Positions 42,244-54,502 of a stretch of DNA of 64,000 nucleotides are shown in pieces. The stretch covers positions 868,001 through 932,000 of the forward strand of contig NBAY01000006.1 in NCBI GenBank assembly GCA_002794775.1. Reading direction: 5' to 3'. The stretch comes from Porodaedalea pini. Lineage: Eukaryota; Basidiomycota; Agaricomycetes; Hymenochaetales; Hymenochaetaceae. Under the pieces are notes generated by a model, which saw nothing but the letters and a program-made list of their open reading frames with translations, did no database searches and had not been told where the DNA came from. Position numbers and translations under genes: made by a program. Numbering within the stretch: position 1 is the first letter of the stretch; every line of letters starts with the position of its first letter.

Positions 42244-42717
42244 GCGTCTACTGTATCAGTGTATGTAGTCGTCCTGCGCAAATATGTCGCACGTGAGACT
42301 GTGTTATGTAACTGCAGCGTCGGCTGCAGATCCAAAGTCTTGTAGTAATACATACTAATAAACTCGAATCGGAATCGTACGCAGACAACGTTCGAAGTGC
42401 CAGCAGCATGCTGCACAACACAGAGTTGCCACGGATGTCATAATCAAAGGGCAGTTGAATAGATAGTAACATTACGAGAAACGAAGTGGATAGAACATAG
42501 ATACAAGCATGGGCAGTCAATCATCAAGTTCCGTATTTAGGACTCAAGAAGAGTAGGTAAATCATCCAAGGTGAATAGTATGAAATTCGTTCAAAGAGTA
42601 GCCCCCGTTAGCATTTGAGAATCAAAGGGAAAAAAAAAGAACTTCTACAAGTTGCCAATCCCAACATGAAAGCGCGAAAAGCTAGGCAAAGAAGACGGAA
42701 ATTCCAGAGGGCGGGTT
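42244..42717. other. Spacer, no gene
   Basis: This stretch is the promoter side of the pseudouridine synthase gene and the 3' flank of the membrane protein gene. Nothing gene-like was seen. Confidence 0.5.
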
Positions 42718-44015
42718 TTACACTTCCGCGACGCCGCGATACATGCCCTGGTTCGATCCCTGAGTCGGTGCTGACGGCATCTGCGCACCAGGCGGCGGGT
42801 AGTTCGCCGTGTACGTCTGGCCGGTGAGCTGGTTGTTGAGCGAGCCGGGTATAGGCGTCGTCGGGAACGTCGAGGGATCGTTCGGGTCGTACAGCTTCTG
42901 CTGCGCCATCGGCGGGCTCCCCAGCGCGCCCGCGCCCTCGTACGCGTGCGGCGTGTACGGCACGGGCGTGTAGTCGTCCTTGTGCGCCATGCCCCCGCCG
43001 TACGTCGACCCCGCGAGGTCCGCGTCCGCAGCGGCCACGCGCGCCTTCTTGTTGCGATGGCGTCGAAGGAGGAAAAAGGCGAGGAGAGCGAGGAGCGCGG
43101 CGCCGACGACCCCGCCGACGACTCCGCCTGCGATCGCGCCCGTGTTCGAGCTGGACTTGGAGTTGCCGCTGTTCGATCCGCCGGATACGCCTGAGCTTGC
43201 TGTTCCCGTCGCGCTGCTGCTGGACTTCGTCCCTGTCAGAGTGGTCTGCGATAGCGTAGCCGTAGACTCTGGCGCTGTGATAATGATGAATATTCATAAC
43301 AACAAGCGTCTCCAATCTCGACAGACACCTACAGTTATCGGATAGAGCTTGGGAGGCGCTGAAGGTACCACTCGTAGTGACATTTTCGTATGCCCAGCCA
43401 GGCACTGCGGTCTCCGGTGGAATATCTTCCGGGAAACTGAAAATCACAATTAATTGCATTCGCAGACAAGAAAGGAGTTCGACACACATGTCGACAAAGA
43501 CATTCGGGCATGTAGCCGCCCAGCTCGACCAACTACAAACTTCAGGTCAACACTCTCTCAAAGATCAGGTAAAGAGGGAAACCGGCGTACGTGATGATCG
43601 TCGCGTTCTGGCATGTGCTGCATGCACCCATCATCGAATACATGACTGTGCTACACAAGCAGTCATTCGCGAGAGACGACGTCGGTCCGATGTAGTGTTG
43701 GCCATCCACAAGCTCACTGACATCGTATTCTGCCTTCTTGATAAGAAAAGGGTCGCGAGAAACGGAAAAGAAAAGAAAACAACACGCACGACCGCCGTTG
43801 CAGGCACCTCCCAAGTATGCACCGACCAGACACGGGCTCTGACCCTTCGAGTTGTACAACTACCCACGCCATCAAACTCAGCGTCAGGCTTTAGATAAAG
43901 AGGACAAACTTTGACGCACGCTTTGCCAATTGGACAAGCAGGTCGCGTTGCTCGTGATCTGCGCCGATGCGCCGTGCAGACCGACGAGCATGAGTACGGC
44001 GAGCGGGAGCAACAT
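42718..44015 (-). CDS. Secreted-type cysteine-rich single-pass membrane protein
   Basis: It starts at the ATG at 44015 with a clear signal peptide (MLLPLAVLMLVGLHGASA). The next exon begins LYNSKGQSPCLVGAYLGGAC, joined at an unusual gtgggtag acceptor. Then come VDGQHYIGPTSSLANDCLCS and MMGACSTCQNATIIT, a WSSWAATCPNVF segment and FPEDIPPETAVPGWAYENV. A Ser/Thr/Gly-rich stretch leads to one transmembrane helix (GAIAGGVVGGVVGAALLALL), a basic stop-transfer (RRHRNKKAR) and a cytoplasmic tail rich in proline, glycine and tyrosine ending MYRGVAEV. This NSxGQSPCLV...CxCS plan is widespread in Agaricomycetes but has no known function; a cell-wall sensor role is only a guess. Confidence 0.75.
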
Positions 44016-45082
44016 CGTCGGTCAAAAGCAAGAGATGATGGTGGTCAGAGAGAAGCTGCCTCGGGCACAGGAACTCAGCTAATGCAGGCCTTTCATTTGA
44101 AGGAGGCGCTGGTGTGATGCATCAGACCGGAACAGGGTAGGGCTAAATCAGGCAGGCACCTGTAGATCGGTCTGATCACGGAGAAAACAAATAAAAATGG
44201 GAGAAAATCGAGAGAAAAAACGGGGAAATAGCGCGTAGAACTTGCATAACGAGGATAATACAGTTGGCATTGTAGTTCATCGAAGAGAAAAAAGGCAGAA
44301 TATACGAGTATAAGCTCGCTGCAACATCGCTCTCTGAAGCGGTGTCAAGACTTCAAGTACATGTACAGCCGCGCGCCAGGAACGAGCACGCCCCTCGCCC
44401 CGACGTCAAAGAAAGAATTGACCCTGATAACACGCTGAGGCACTGCGGCAAAAACGCGCTCTGACGAAGAACAGACTGACGTCGCCGCCCACCGACACTG
44501 TAGACACTCCGGACGAGAGGACATACGGTACATCTTGGTCTACCGAAAACTTTCATTGTATTGGTATCAGCGCCAGATAAAACATGCCATGATGCTATTA
44601 CACTAGACGCCTATCCAGGTCCCAGACGTAAAGCCTCGACCTCCGAATTCCAAAGGCTCTCCAAGAGTCCAACCGTCTTCACAAAATGCTGCCAGGAATC
44701 TGTGTCTGTCGGAAGGCTAGGTGACCGACCTATCCATGTCCTCACGGAACGAACAGCCAGCCAAAGAGCCGCCACGTCGTTCTCAGGCCGCACATGATGA
44801 ACGTGCCATCGTAGAGGCAAACGGAAGGCCGAACATGTGGAAAGGCGGCCTTGAAGTTGTTAAAAGATGGAGATTATTGACACGCATGTTGGAAACTTTT
44901 ATTTGTGTTGTTTAGGGGCGGTTCCATTTTACTGGCCCCGAGAAGAGAGTTTAAAATATGTACAAAGGATGAAGAGTGTCTCCTGCGGGACTCATCGCTT
45001 TATTGAGCTTGCTTTCAATGATATTTTCGAACCTGGCAGAGTTACAAAAGGTATCTTGCAAGACATTATCAAGCGAATCCCA
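44016..45082. other. Spacer, no gene
   Basis: Frames such as 44867-45160 show no motif or splice context. The region is the upstream side of the membrane protein gene and the 3' side of mutY. Confidence 0.45.
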
Positions 45083-47129
45083 TTAACTGTTCTCCCACAG
45101 CTCGTTAACCTTCTTCCAGACCTTCACCACACCAGTCCCAATACTATAATTCTTGGATGAGCCCTATTCGTAACTTCATCAAGGAGTTGATACTCACTTT
45201 GCGCGCTGTACATCTTCGCACTCGACCCATCGCAAGGTTGGCTCCTTATTCCCAGATGCGGTCGTCCGGCCGCCCTTTCCTGTCCTCCCGGCTTCCTCTT
45301 CTTCAGCAGACTTGCCCTTCTTTCCCTTAGCTTTTTTCCCTGCTGTACTCAGTGGCACCGATACGTCGTTAGCCTTGAGCTTCGGCGGCTTTTCTGAGTC
45401 GGAGTTCGGCGCTCCTCCCTCGAGCAAGATCCACTGCACTCGATATGTCTTTCTGATGTGCGAGAAAACATGCAAGACGTCGCCTACAGGCTTCATCTTC
45501 ACAATTCGGAGGCCATTTTCCTGGGCTCCAGTTGCATTGTCTGTGGAGCCCCTTTTCGAATTAGGTGGCTGGTAGGCCGGCGGAGGCACGGCGAGGACGT
45601 CATGCAGCACATCTTGTCCGATGGTCTGAAGCGTTGTCAGGCTTTCCAAGTCTCGGACATCCGCACGGGAAGGGAACTCGTGTAAGCCAGCGAGCAGACC
45701 TGCGTTCAGAAGATATAACGACTGTCAGATGTGCGAGAAAAATCTCACCTTTTTCCGGTCTACGGACGAGCAGGAAGTAACGCGTTCTAAGAGGGCTGAG
45801 CCACTCAACGACATTCACGACATCTACTTCTTCACGCGCCTTCTTGCGTTCGACTTTCATCGGATAGCGTGTCACGCCTGTATCTTCGTCTGGCAGTACG
45901 GGCTCGCACAATGTGCAGAGCTCCTCGATGTCGTGCTCCTCCGACAAATGACCCTTCGATGGGGCAGGAGGTGAGCTTGAATAAAAGTAAACATAACTGA
46001 GGAGACGTACCTGAGACTCGCGATAAGCGCCGCAGTTATTCTGGAGCGGACAGGACATGCAATCTGGATCTCTTGGTTTGCATACCGTAGCCCCGAGTTC
46101 TATCAGCGCTTGGTTGATGTTCCCTGGATCGTCTGATTTCTTAACCATCGCAGCTGCGCCATCCCATAGGATATCCAACGTTGATTTACCCTTCGGATTG
46201 GCGTGCAGTGCAAGCACACGACTTAGTAGCCGGTTGACGTTGCCGTCCAGCTGCAGTATCAATTATATTGAGCTTTTCTTGACTGGGAAGGATAGTAATG
46301 ACAAAGTACTTTACCACGGGCTCGCAGTGGTTATAGGCAATGGATGAGATGGCTCCCGCGCTGTACCTTCCGATACCAGGGACATTCGCCATCATATCCT
46401 TGGCATTGTCGGGAAAGAGCCCACCATATTCATTGACTATTTTCTGCGCACCGGAAAGCAGGCGTGCTGCGCGTGAATAGTAGCCGAGTCCTTTCCAGAG
46501 TGCATTAACGGACTCGATATCTGAGTCTGCCTAAATCTCTTGTGAGAAGTAGCCACATTCTAAGAGGCAAGAGCAACGTACGAGATCTTTGATGGTCGGG
46601 AACCTGAACCGGGGTGAGTGGAGAGATAATTATGAAATTGGGAGAGCTGTACTTTTCCATCCAACGATTATAGTATGGGATCACTGTTGCTACCTGTGTC
46701 TGTTGCAACATGATCTCTGATATCCACACCTAGAAAATAGCTGATACATTATCACATTACTCTTCCAACAGATACAAAAGCGGCACAGACCTCGTACGCT
46801 CTTTGTGAGCGCCCTTGCGCGTCTAACAAAGGGTCAAAGGGCTTCCTCCACGGCATGCCTCTATTTTCATGTACGCCGGAGTACCAACCGAGCAGAGAAC
46901 GACGGATACCAACAGGGTCTTTGATTGTATGGAGTGAAACAGGGTGCGTTGCGGTCTTTCCGGCTTTAGCTATGCTTTCATGCTCATACTCTGCATCAGC
47001 TTTAGAGCGCCCTTTCTTTATCTTCTGTCGCTTGACCGGCTTTTTTATCTTCGATTCAAAGTCGGATTCGAGTTCAGAGTCGTCGTAGACATAAGTCACT
47101 GGTTTTGTGCGTTTTCGAGTAGAAGACAT
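45083..47129 (-). CDS. mutY: Adenine DNA glycosylase MutY/MYH
   Basis: This base-excision repair enzyme removes adenine paired with 8-oxoguanine. It starts [20 protein letters not shown] at 47129 with a basic, nuclear-type N-terminus. Catalytic core: [47 protein letters not shown], helix-hairpin-helix [18 protein letters not shown] and [11 protein letters not shown] with the catalytic Asp. The iron-sulfur cluster is [17 protein letters not shown] (C-x6-C-x2-C-x5-C). The C-terminal NUDIX-like 8-oxoG domain follows ([31 protein letters not shown]) with a lysine-rich insertion ([17 protein letters not shown]). It ends [18 protein letters not shown] in a last small exon. It is divergent with the sugar transporter gene. 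Confidence 0.92.
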
Positions 47130-47657
47130 AGCTGGCAGACAGGAGTGTAAGACGTAGATAAAAGGGATATACAGAATCAAGAAAAGAGTCGGTCTAGATC
47201 GCAGTTCGCGTCAGGACGCGTCGAGGTGGACGCGAACGACGCGACGAGGTTTTCTCACGGCTCAGTAGTCTCGTTGGCCTCGTTCGTTTGCGCTGACGAC
47301 CTCGACGCCGGTTTATCCAGTGCCACCATCATCCCCCTCAAGCTGTTCGTCGTCGTCAACGTCGCTTTGCACTGCCTGCTATCTGTTAGCGTCATCATCA
47401 AAGTTCCGCAGCAGCGCCGAGCCAGTTCGCGACACGATCCGACACAGCCTTGCATTTGATTGGCCTCACGATCACGGTAAAAAAGACAGTTGCTTTACCC
47501 AGGCTGCGCGCATGTTCCAAGGTATAAAGCAAGACAAGGTGGCTCTTGCGACCTCATCTTACGAGTCCTACGCATCTCCGACGTCTCCTCGGCAGCGTCG
47601 GCAGACTGTTTCTCAAATCCCGGCCGAGTTCACGGACGCATTGCAAGCGAGTCTTCG
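47130..47657. other. Shared upstream region of mutY and transporter gene
   Basis: These 528 bp lie between two divergent start codons and probably contain both promoters. An ATG at 47511 in another frame is not used in the transporter model. Confidence 0.5.
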
Positions 47658-49415
47658 ATGGGACAGCATGTCAGCCATAGTCAATCGCCACTGCCAAGGC
47701 TCAAGCTGAACGGCTCGGCTGATATTGGGCCCGCTTCTGCGAGCGAAGATACCTCACCACGGATATGGGGAATACCGTTGAAATATATCTCGTGAGTCTT
47801 CATTTTCGCAGCAACAGGCTAGCTGTATTGAGCTCAGTCTTTTTTTTTCTCCCATAGCCTTGTAACTCTGGCAGTTCAAAATGCCTCTTTGACGATCATC
47901 ATGCACTATTCACGCGTTACATCTTCGCCCTCTCACACTTATTCGGCCGCTTCTGCCGTGCTATTAAACGAACTTCTCAAGGGATTGATTTCCCTGATTA
48001 TTGCGTTGTCTCGAATAGACGAACATGGACCCCACCACTCTCCGCATCGAAGGCAGTCTTTGTCTTGGATGTATCCTCGCGTCTTCATTCTTCGATGCAG
48101 AAAGTTAGGAAGGGAGATTTTCAGCCCGGATTGTTGGAAATTGTCTATTCCCGCTATATTATATGGTGCGTCATGAACTTTGTTATGGAAAAGTATCCGT
48201 GGCTAATGTTGTCGTGGTCTTCCAGTTATTCAAAATAATCTCCAGTTCGTTGCAGCTTCGAACCTCGAAGCCGCTACCTTCCAAGTCTCTTACCAGATGA
48301 AGATCCTCACCACCGCTGCCTTTTCCGTCGCCTTATTGCGCAAAAGGCTCAATGCGACGAAATGGGCTGCATTGACGGCTCTCGCACTTGGGGTTGGCAT
48401 CGTACAGATCCAATCTGGCTCCGGGAAAGGACCCTCAGACAGGTCTGCGCATGACATGCACCCTATGATCGGCTTCATGGCTGTAATAGCTGCGTGCTTC
48501 ACGTCGGGTCTTGCAGGCGTATACTTTGAGATGGTGCTCAAGGGTTCACAAGCGGACTTATGGGTCCGGAACTGCCAGCTCTCGCTTTTCTCCCTTCTCC
48601 CTGCATTACTCCCTATCTTAGCCACATCTTCGAACCATAGCGGGTTCAGCCTTTCATCACTGTTCGCCAACTTCGGCGGTTGGGCATGGGCGACCGTCTT
48701 GACGCAGGTCTTCGGCGGACTCGTCACGGCTCTGGTCATCAAATACTCCGACAATATCCTCAAGGCGTTCGCGACATCGCTCAGTATCGTCCTCTCTTTT
48801 ATCGCCTCTGTCATTCTGTTCAATTTCCATATCACGCCGAGCTTCGTGATCGGTGCGTCAACGGTGCTAGCAGCGACGTGGCTGTACAACCAGCCCGAAG
48901 ACAAACTCGGCTCGAGCGGCGTCACCCAGCTTCCGAAGCTCGTCGCAGGAGTGATGTCGCCGCGCAAATCGTCCTTCCCAGGCACGCCGATCGAGCCGGC
49001 TGAACCTGACGCGCCTATCCTCGGCGAGACGGACGAAAAGCGGCGCGGGTCATTGGGCGGCGTGAGCCCACGTGTGCTTTCTGCAGCGCTCAAGCTTGTC
49101 ACTCCACGCTCGAGCCTCGAGAACCTCGCGGGTCACAACGAGACGCTCGACGACAGCGTGTATGCCCCTGGCTTGGGTAGCCGTACGGCGAGCGCAGCCT
49201 CGCTATCCGACTACCAGTCGCGATACGTGTCGCGTTCGCATTCTCCCGCGCCAGCGGCCCCGCCCAGTCGTCTGCAATCAAACTCTTCTTTATCTATTCC
49301 GGCTGCTCGCGCTCCGATTTTGAACGGGCAACTGCACCCACATGCGTATTCGACGGACGACAGCCAGCTCTCCGTTATCAATCTTGATGATAGTCCGGGT
49401 CGACCGACGCGCTGA
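47658..49415 (+). CDS. Nucleotide-sugar (UDP-galactose type) transporter
   Basis: Three exons (47658-47791, 47858-48165, 48226-49415) give 543 residues. It starts MGQHVSHSQSPLPRL. The multi-helix SLC35A core runs from IWGIPLKYISLVTLAVQNAS through LLNELLKGLISLIIAL and FVAASNLEAATFQVSYQMKI to GGLVTALVIKYSDNILKAFA and SFVIGASTVLAATWLYNQ. These words are shared by Golgi UDP-galactose, CMP-sialate and UDP-GlcNAc carriers. It would exchange a nucleotide sugar for UMP in the Golgi membrane. An unusually long (about 170 residue) Ser/Pro-rich cytoplasmic tail follows. The start is chosen because the same frame runs straight into the first helix. Confidence 0.9.
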
Positions 49416-49655
49416 TGTTACATGGACGATAAGACCGGATCTTCCTTTTTTTCCGAACCATGACCCCTACACCCATGTCTGCATCTAGATAGCATACTCG
49501 CATACCCTTACATATCCTATGTATTGATAGTCTGGAAAAGTACATATGATGGACGGCAGCAAAATGAAATTATTACATGCACGTTGATTGTGGAATATAA
49601 AGCACTGCTCGAGGTTGACTTGGCTCAGAAACGATGTTTGACCTCCAGTAAGCAG

Positions 49656-50761
49656 TCAATCTGGTATCCCAGTACAGCAGTACGAACGCTGACCGGTGGT
49701 CTTGTTGTTCTTGTCCAACTGCTTCGCAACGGGCTTCCTCGGCCTCCTTTGTCCTATCGTAGATTGGACAAATCGTGCAGGTCGGCGATATGCTTCCTTA
49801 AATCCGTCGCTAAGTATCCTTAAGTCGTTGTCGACGATAGCTGGTTGTGCCCACGTTGATGACACGGAAGACTTTGGTGCGAGCGAAACGCTCGGACGCG
49901 CGGAAATAGGTGGGGTTGGGAGAGTGACGCGCGCAGAAGCGACGGTTTGCGGACGTAGTTCGGCTTTAGAGGATCCTCGTTCGTCATTATCGAGGAAGAA
50001 CGGTGTGCTAGAAGGGTGCCTCACTGACGACCCACTCGCTGATATGGGAGGAGACAAAAGTCCAAATCTCGATGTGGAAGGTAACGGAGGGTCTTGGTCG
50101 AGGTCTCCCAGCATGCTATTGTTTTGTGGGAAACGTGTACGACGACCACTACTGCATCCAGCTAGTATCATGAAAGGAAGAAAAAGTATGAGTTCTGGTC
50201 AATTAGATGCATGTTTACCAATCTTACCATCACTCGACATAGGAATCAATGACATTTGTTGCTTTTCGCATTGAACGTCCCGTTTGCGTGACGGGGGACG
50301 GCTTGAAACGACTATGTCTGGCTCGTCGTCCGAGATGACAATGACCTCATCCTGTTTCCGGTTCCATGGGATAATATTGGTCAGTCTCCCTTGTATCAGC
50401 ACTTATGTGACATACCTTATCAAGAGAAAGATTCGATGCAGAGGAAGGTTGTCGTGAGGGTTGGACCGATGCTGGAGGTTTACCCTCACGACAAGTATAG
50501 CATTTCCAAAATTTCACCCCTTTTCCGGGCTTTTTCTTGAGGGTGGCTTTTATGAGTGACGTCAAGACTTCGTCTGGAATAGGAGGTCTACAGCATCCTG
50601 GGACACGATGCTTATTTTCTGTCTGACGCGAGCAGTAATTTGAGAAAAAGCTTACGATGGTGGAATCCGCGTTTGCAAATGCAGCAATTGAGCAAGAAAT
50701 TAAATTCACTTGTTGTCCTTAGCATACAATTGTGACAAGGTATAGGTTCTGCTTCCGGCAT
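49656..50761 (-). CDS. Small PHD-type zinc finger protein
   Basis: Four exons (50761-50656, 50618-50416, 50351-50228, 50161-49656) give 312 residues. The N-terminus is a zinc-binding module: PIPCHNCM, then NCCICKRGFHHQ, VPGCCRPP and KFWKCYTC, which fits the C4HC3 spacing of a PHD finger with the usual W two residues before the last cysteine pair. PHD fingers read histone tails. The rest is low-complexity with Ser and Pro, including an acidic DEVIVISDDEPDIVV stretch that resembles a SUMO-interaction motif. I do not recognise an orthologue. A chromatin role is inferred from the finger only. Confidence 0.7.
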
Positions 50762-50979
50762 CCTGAAAGCATCTGAACAATTTTGAGAAGACGGTGGTTT
50801 AGGACAAGATCAAACGAGGAACAGGCGCGCTGCGCGCGTGCTTTACACACACATGTATATAGGGCCGGCTATTACGCGTCAGGTCATCGCCACGTCGGCC
50901 ACTTAAGTAAAACAGCCCTATCATACATAACTGTTCGTTTTTTATGCGAGACCTTGAGGCAAGTGTACATTGCGAAAAC

Positions 50980-53761
50980 TCAAACTTCTACCACTACTCC
51001 GTTCTCTTCGCCCTCTTCTAAATCTCTGATTTGTGCGTCTTTATGGCCTGACTCCATAGAGAATGCCTGGGCTTGGACGCTATGCAGCTTGTAGTACTCT
51101 TCTCCCCTTGCGATTAGTTCGTCATGGGTACCTTGCTCCACGAGATACCCGTCTTTCATGCAGCTGCGCAATTCAATGAGACCGATGTAAGTCGCCTTCC
51201 TTCTAAATGGCATATTAAAGACCAACTCACAGGATGAGATCAGCATGTTTCGTTATATGCCCAAAGCGATGTGTGACGAAAACGACTGTCATGTCTCCGC
51301 GTTGTTGCTTCAATCGAGTAAATAGCTCGAATTCCCCTTCCGGATCCAGTGCAGATGTGGGCTCATCGGCTGCCAAGAATCGAATTCCTCCCCCACGAAG
51401 CCGCAGGAATGCTCGAGATCTGGTAGACAACATGCATAAAGAGGTCAGTCAGCAAACATCTTTAAAACCAGAGTACTCACGCTGCGAGCCGTTGACCTTC
51501 GCCACCAGATACATCTTTATGAAGCTCCGTGTCTTGTATCGCCTTCAGAGGCGCGAGGAGAGGGTCATCTTCAGATAAATCGATAGTGCTTGAGACAGTC
51601 CGGATGGGACATAGCTCTGTATCAAAATTCTCAGGGAGTTTGTCGATGAAGTTGGACGCCCCTCCACATTTCACAGCGATGTCGAGATCGAGGTCATTAG
51701 AGGGCCTGTCGGGGAGTCCGAGAAAGATGTTTTCTCGAAGACTCAGAGGGTAGAGAATATGGCTTTGACGCAGGATGGCCATGGACCGACGCACGTCTGC
51801 ACGCCGGTATGAGCGGAGTGGAAGGCCATCCACAAGAATCTCGCCTTCCGATGGATCATACAGGCGATTGAACAGGTTCGTAATCGAAGATTTTCCACTT
51901 CCATTGACACCGACGATTGCCACTAGTTGTCCAGGCTTGATCGCAAACGAGACATTATTCAAGGCATTCTTCGATGAACCCGGGTAACAGAAGCTAACGT
52001 CTCTACGAATGTGAACAACGTCAATAAAAATTCAAGTTATTCAAGCCGTATGCACGGTGACTCACCGAAATTCAACCTCCATGCCTGAATGCAGTGACTT
52101 TTCTTCATTGCGTGGGTATGGGATGAGCTGATTCTCCCTTGCACAATACTCGAGGGTATCATCTTCCTCCTGGTATATATCGCGGATCTCCAAGAAGTTC
52201 TGTGCAGAACTTCGCCTCTCAATCGATACGGTATACACCGATGAGTGGATCGCACTTGCAGCGTGTTGCAGCTGTGCATATGATGAAGGCGTCAAGCTTT
52301 TGGGATAGAATATCAGCCTGACTGCAAAGTACAGCTATAATGAATGACCCATCAGGATTGTTTGCTGGATGCTTAGGAGGATTAGCGAACTTTACCATAG
52401 GCGATAACTGCACGAAGTCATTGAATATTAACGAAGGCAGCGGGTTGGACGTTAGCCATTGTTCTCCTAGTTCTTCTGTGCATGTGTCTCCGACTTCACT
52501 TCGGCTATGCTCAAATTCTGATAAGAATGGTTGAATGTTTAGCTTGTTAGTTGTTGGGTGTCGAGTCAGTGGCACGCACCTTTAGTAATGTAGTCTCCTA
52601 CGCCATCACTCTTGATATCAGTGCTATACTGTTCCATAGAAGCCAATCGGTATAGGGCCATCATACGCTTGAACGGTTTGTTGGAGCAATATGAAAAGTA
52701 CTCTGAATCAAGCTACTATAAGCTAGTCAAGTAGACATTGATGACCTTGCTAACCTTTTGTCCATAAATAATCTCTGCTTGCGAATGAGAAAAAGGGTTG
52801 GACCACGTTGATGAAGATGAAAGCTGGGTCCAGAGGGTGCTGTCGAACGACGTTATACGTGAAAAGTAGCTGCGAAGCCATCTTTATAACCGAAGTAATC
52901 ATCGAAGAGAGGCCGTCGAATGCTGCCAGAGCTTTGGAATTGAAATAAGAGCGACTGTAGAAAGGCGTCCTCGAAGAAACTAATAGAAGTGTGTCAGTTT
53001 CAACGAGATTCCATTTTGCCAATACACGAGCAGCAGACTCACTTTGTGGATCCGGGAAGTCTTTTTCATAATGTAGGCTAGCTAGAATATGTTCATGTAT
53101 GTCGATGAGAACTAGCAAAGTGATCGTCTGAGAAGTCCAGGTACACTTACCAGAGATGGACTTCGTCAGGAAATGGTATGTGATTCGATCCCTCAATATC
53201 TCTTCGTCCCTTTTCCTTTATGCAGAACGGAGCGTAAGTTAAACGCAATCAGTCTCAAGCAAAAGGATTTCTTACACTAGCTTTTCTATGACTATCCTGG
53301 CCACGATAAGACCAGCTTGGGATGCAACGGCATAGCAAATTCGCCTGACATCGGCATTGGGATCGTAAAGATGGTTGATAACCTTTGCAATGGCATCGAA
53401 AATAGTAAGAATCAATGCTAGGAGCTACACAAGCTGGACTCACGGCGTTATAAATGCGATCAGAAGTATAAGCCGACAATACGACTTCAAATGAAAGCCA
53501 TAGACCATTGATTGCGTGTATCCAAAATTGGCGAGGCGCAAGCGTGTGGATTTCTTTGATAAAGCGCCAAACTATTGAGGCATTAGACGCATATTCTTTC
53601 AGGTCGTCTTTGCTTGGAAGCGCGGGTAACCAGCGTTGTGGGGACTTTCGAACGACAACATCCCAAACACCCAGCTGAACGTATACTAGCCGAGCTACAG
53701 GCTTTCGGTTGAGATATTGAAGAAACTGTAGCAGAGGCTGGCTGAAGGTATTCGTAAGCAT
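50980..53761 (-). CDS. ABC half-transporter (one membrane domain, one ATPase)
   Basis: This is a many-exon minus-strand gene. The N-terminal two thirds (from about MLTNTFSQPLLQFLQYLNRK) form a weakly conserved membrane domain with ARLVYVQLGVWDVV and IHAINGLWLSFEVVLSAYTS. The ATPase domain has Walker A (VGVNGSGKSS), Q-loop (AILRQSHILYPLS), signature (VSGGEGQRLA), Walker B with D-loop (FLAADEPTSALD) and H-loop (VFVTHRF), ending CMKDGYLVEQGTHDELIARG and an acidic tail. About 30 residues (TVSSTIDLSEDDPLLAPLKA) are inserted just before the signature. Substrate is unknown; basidiomycetes carry many such half-size proteins. The start at 53761 is tentative because an upstream exon is possible. Confidence 0.75.
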
Positions 53762-54502
53762 CGTTGTGGGACTGGCCTTAACCAAAATACGTACTACTCT
53801 TCTGTTTTATAGATTGTCTCTCGGCGCCTAATCGTCGATGCGGAGTCATCTGCGTGACAGACCGACTCGATGCTGTGAGGAATCGGAGATCCGATGAAGC
53901 CGGATTAGCTGTGTTCACTAGGCAGTTGTAGACTTTATTGCGCCCTCTCTGCCTCGTGGAGATGCGGTGTTTGAGCAGAGATCCAGACAAATACAACGTG
54001 TAAATGAGGCTAAGCACTGGCAAGACATATAGAACTCAAACGACTGGAAATATATGTTCATAGATTTCCAAGTCACTGAAAGTGCAGGCTATAGAGGTCG
54101 AATAAGATTGGCAGCGATTAAACTGTTTTCGTTGTGAGCGCTCAGATGAGAAAAACTGAAGGAAGCTTTGAACCATGCGGCGCCGCAACTTGAAAGACGC
54201 TGAGAACAAACTTCCTTATATGTCCTTCTCGTTACAAATTATAGGGGTCCATGTTGATGCCAACTTTGGTCACCTCCGCTGATCATCCAAAATCTGATCA
54301 TCGACGCTTGAAACCAACTCGTTCATTTTCATCTTCCAACTGGGTTACTGTTTGCGCCGAAGTTATCTATAAATTCTAGGGGCTCATCAAGTTTTCCCAT
54401 CTTCAGGGGACGTTTCGCAGCTCGACGTTGACCTATATAAACTCTCAAACTTATAGATTGATTATCTGACTTACGCCCCAGAGCCGCTGAAGCCTTTTGT
54501 GC
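53762..54502. other. Divergent spacer, possible upstream exons
   Basis: A minus-strand frame at 53778-54023 (MPVLSLIYTLYLSGSLL) has hydrophobic character and could be a first exon of the ABC gene; the splice to the next exon is not clear. A leader exon for the CE16 gene could also lie here. Confidence 0.35.

Noticed and set aside
44353..44556. Minus-strand frames with cysteines, considered as a small secreted protein
   Set aside because: There is no signal peptide, splice support or conserved spacing. It looks like chance.
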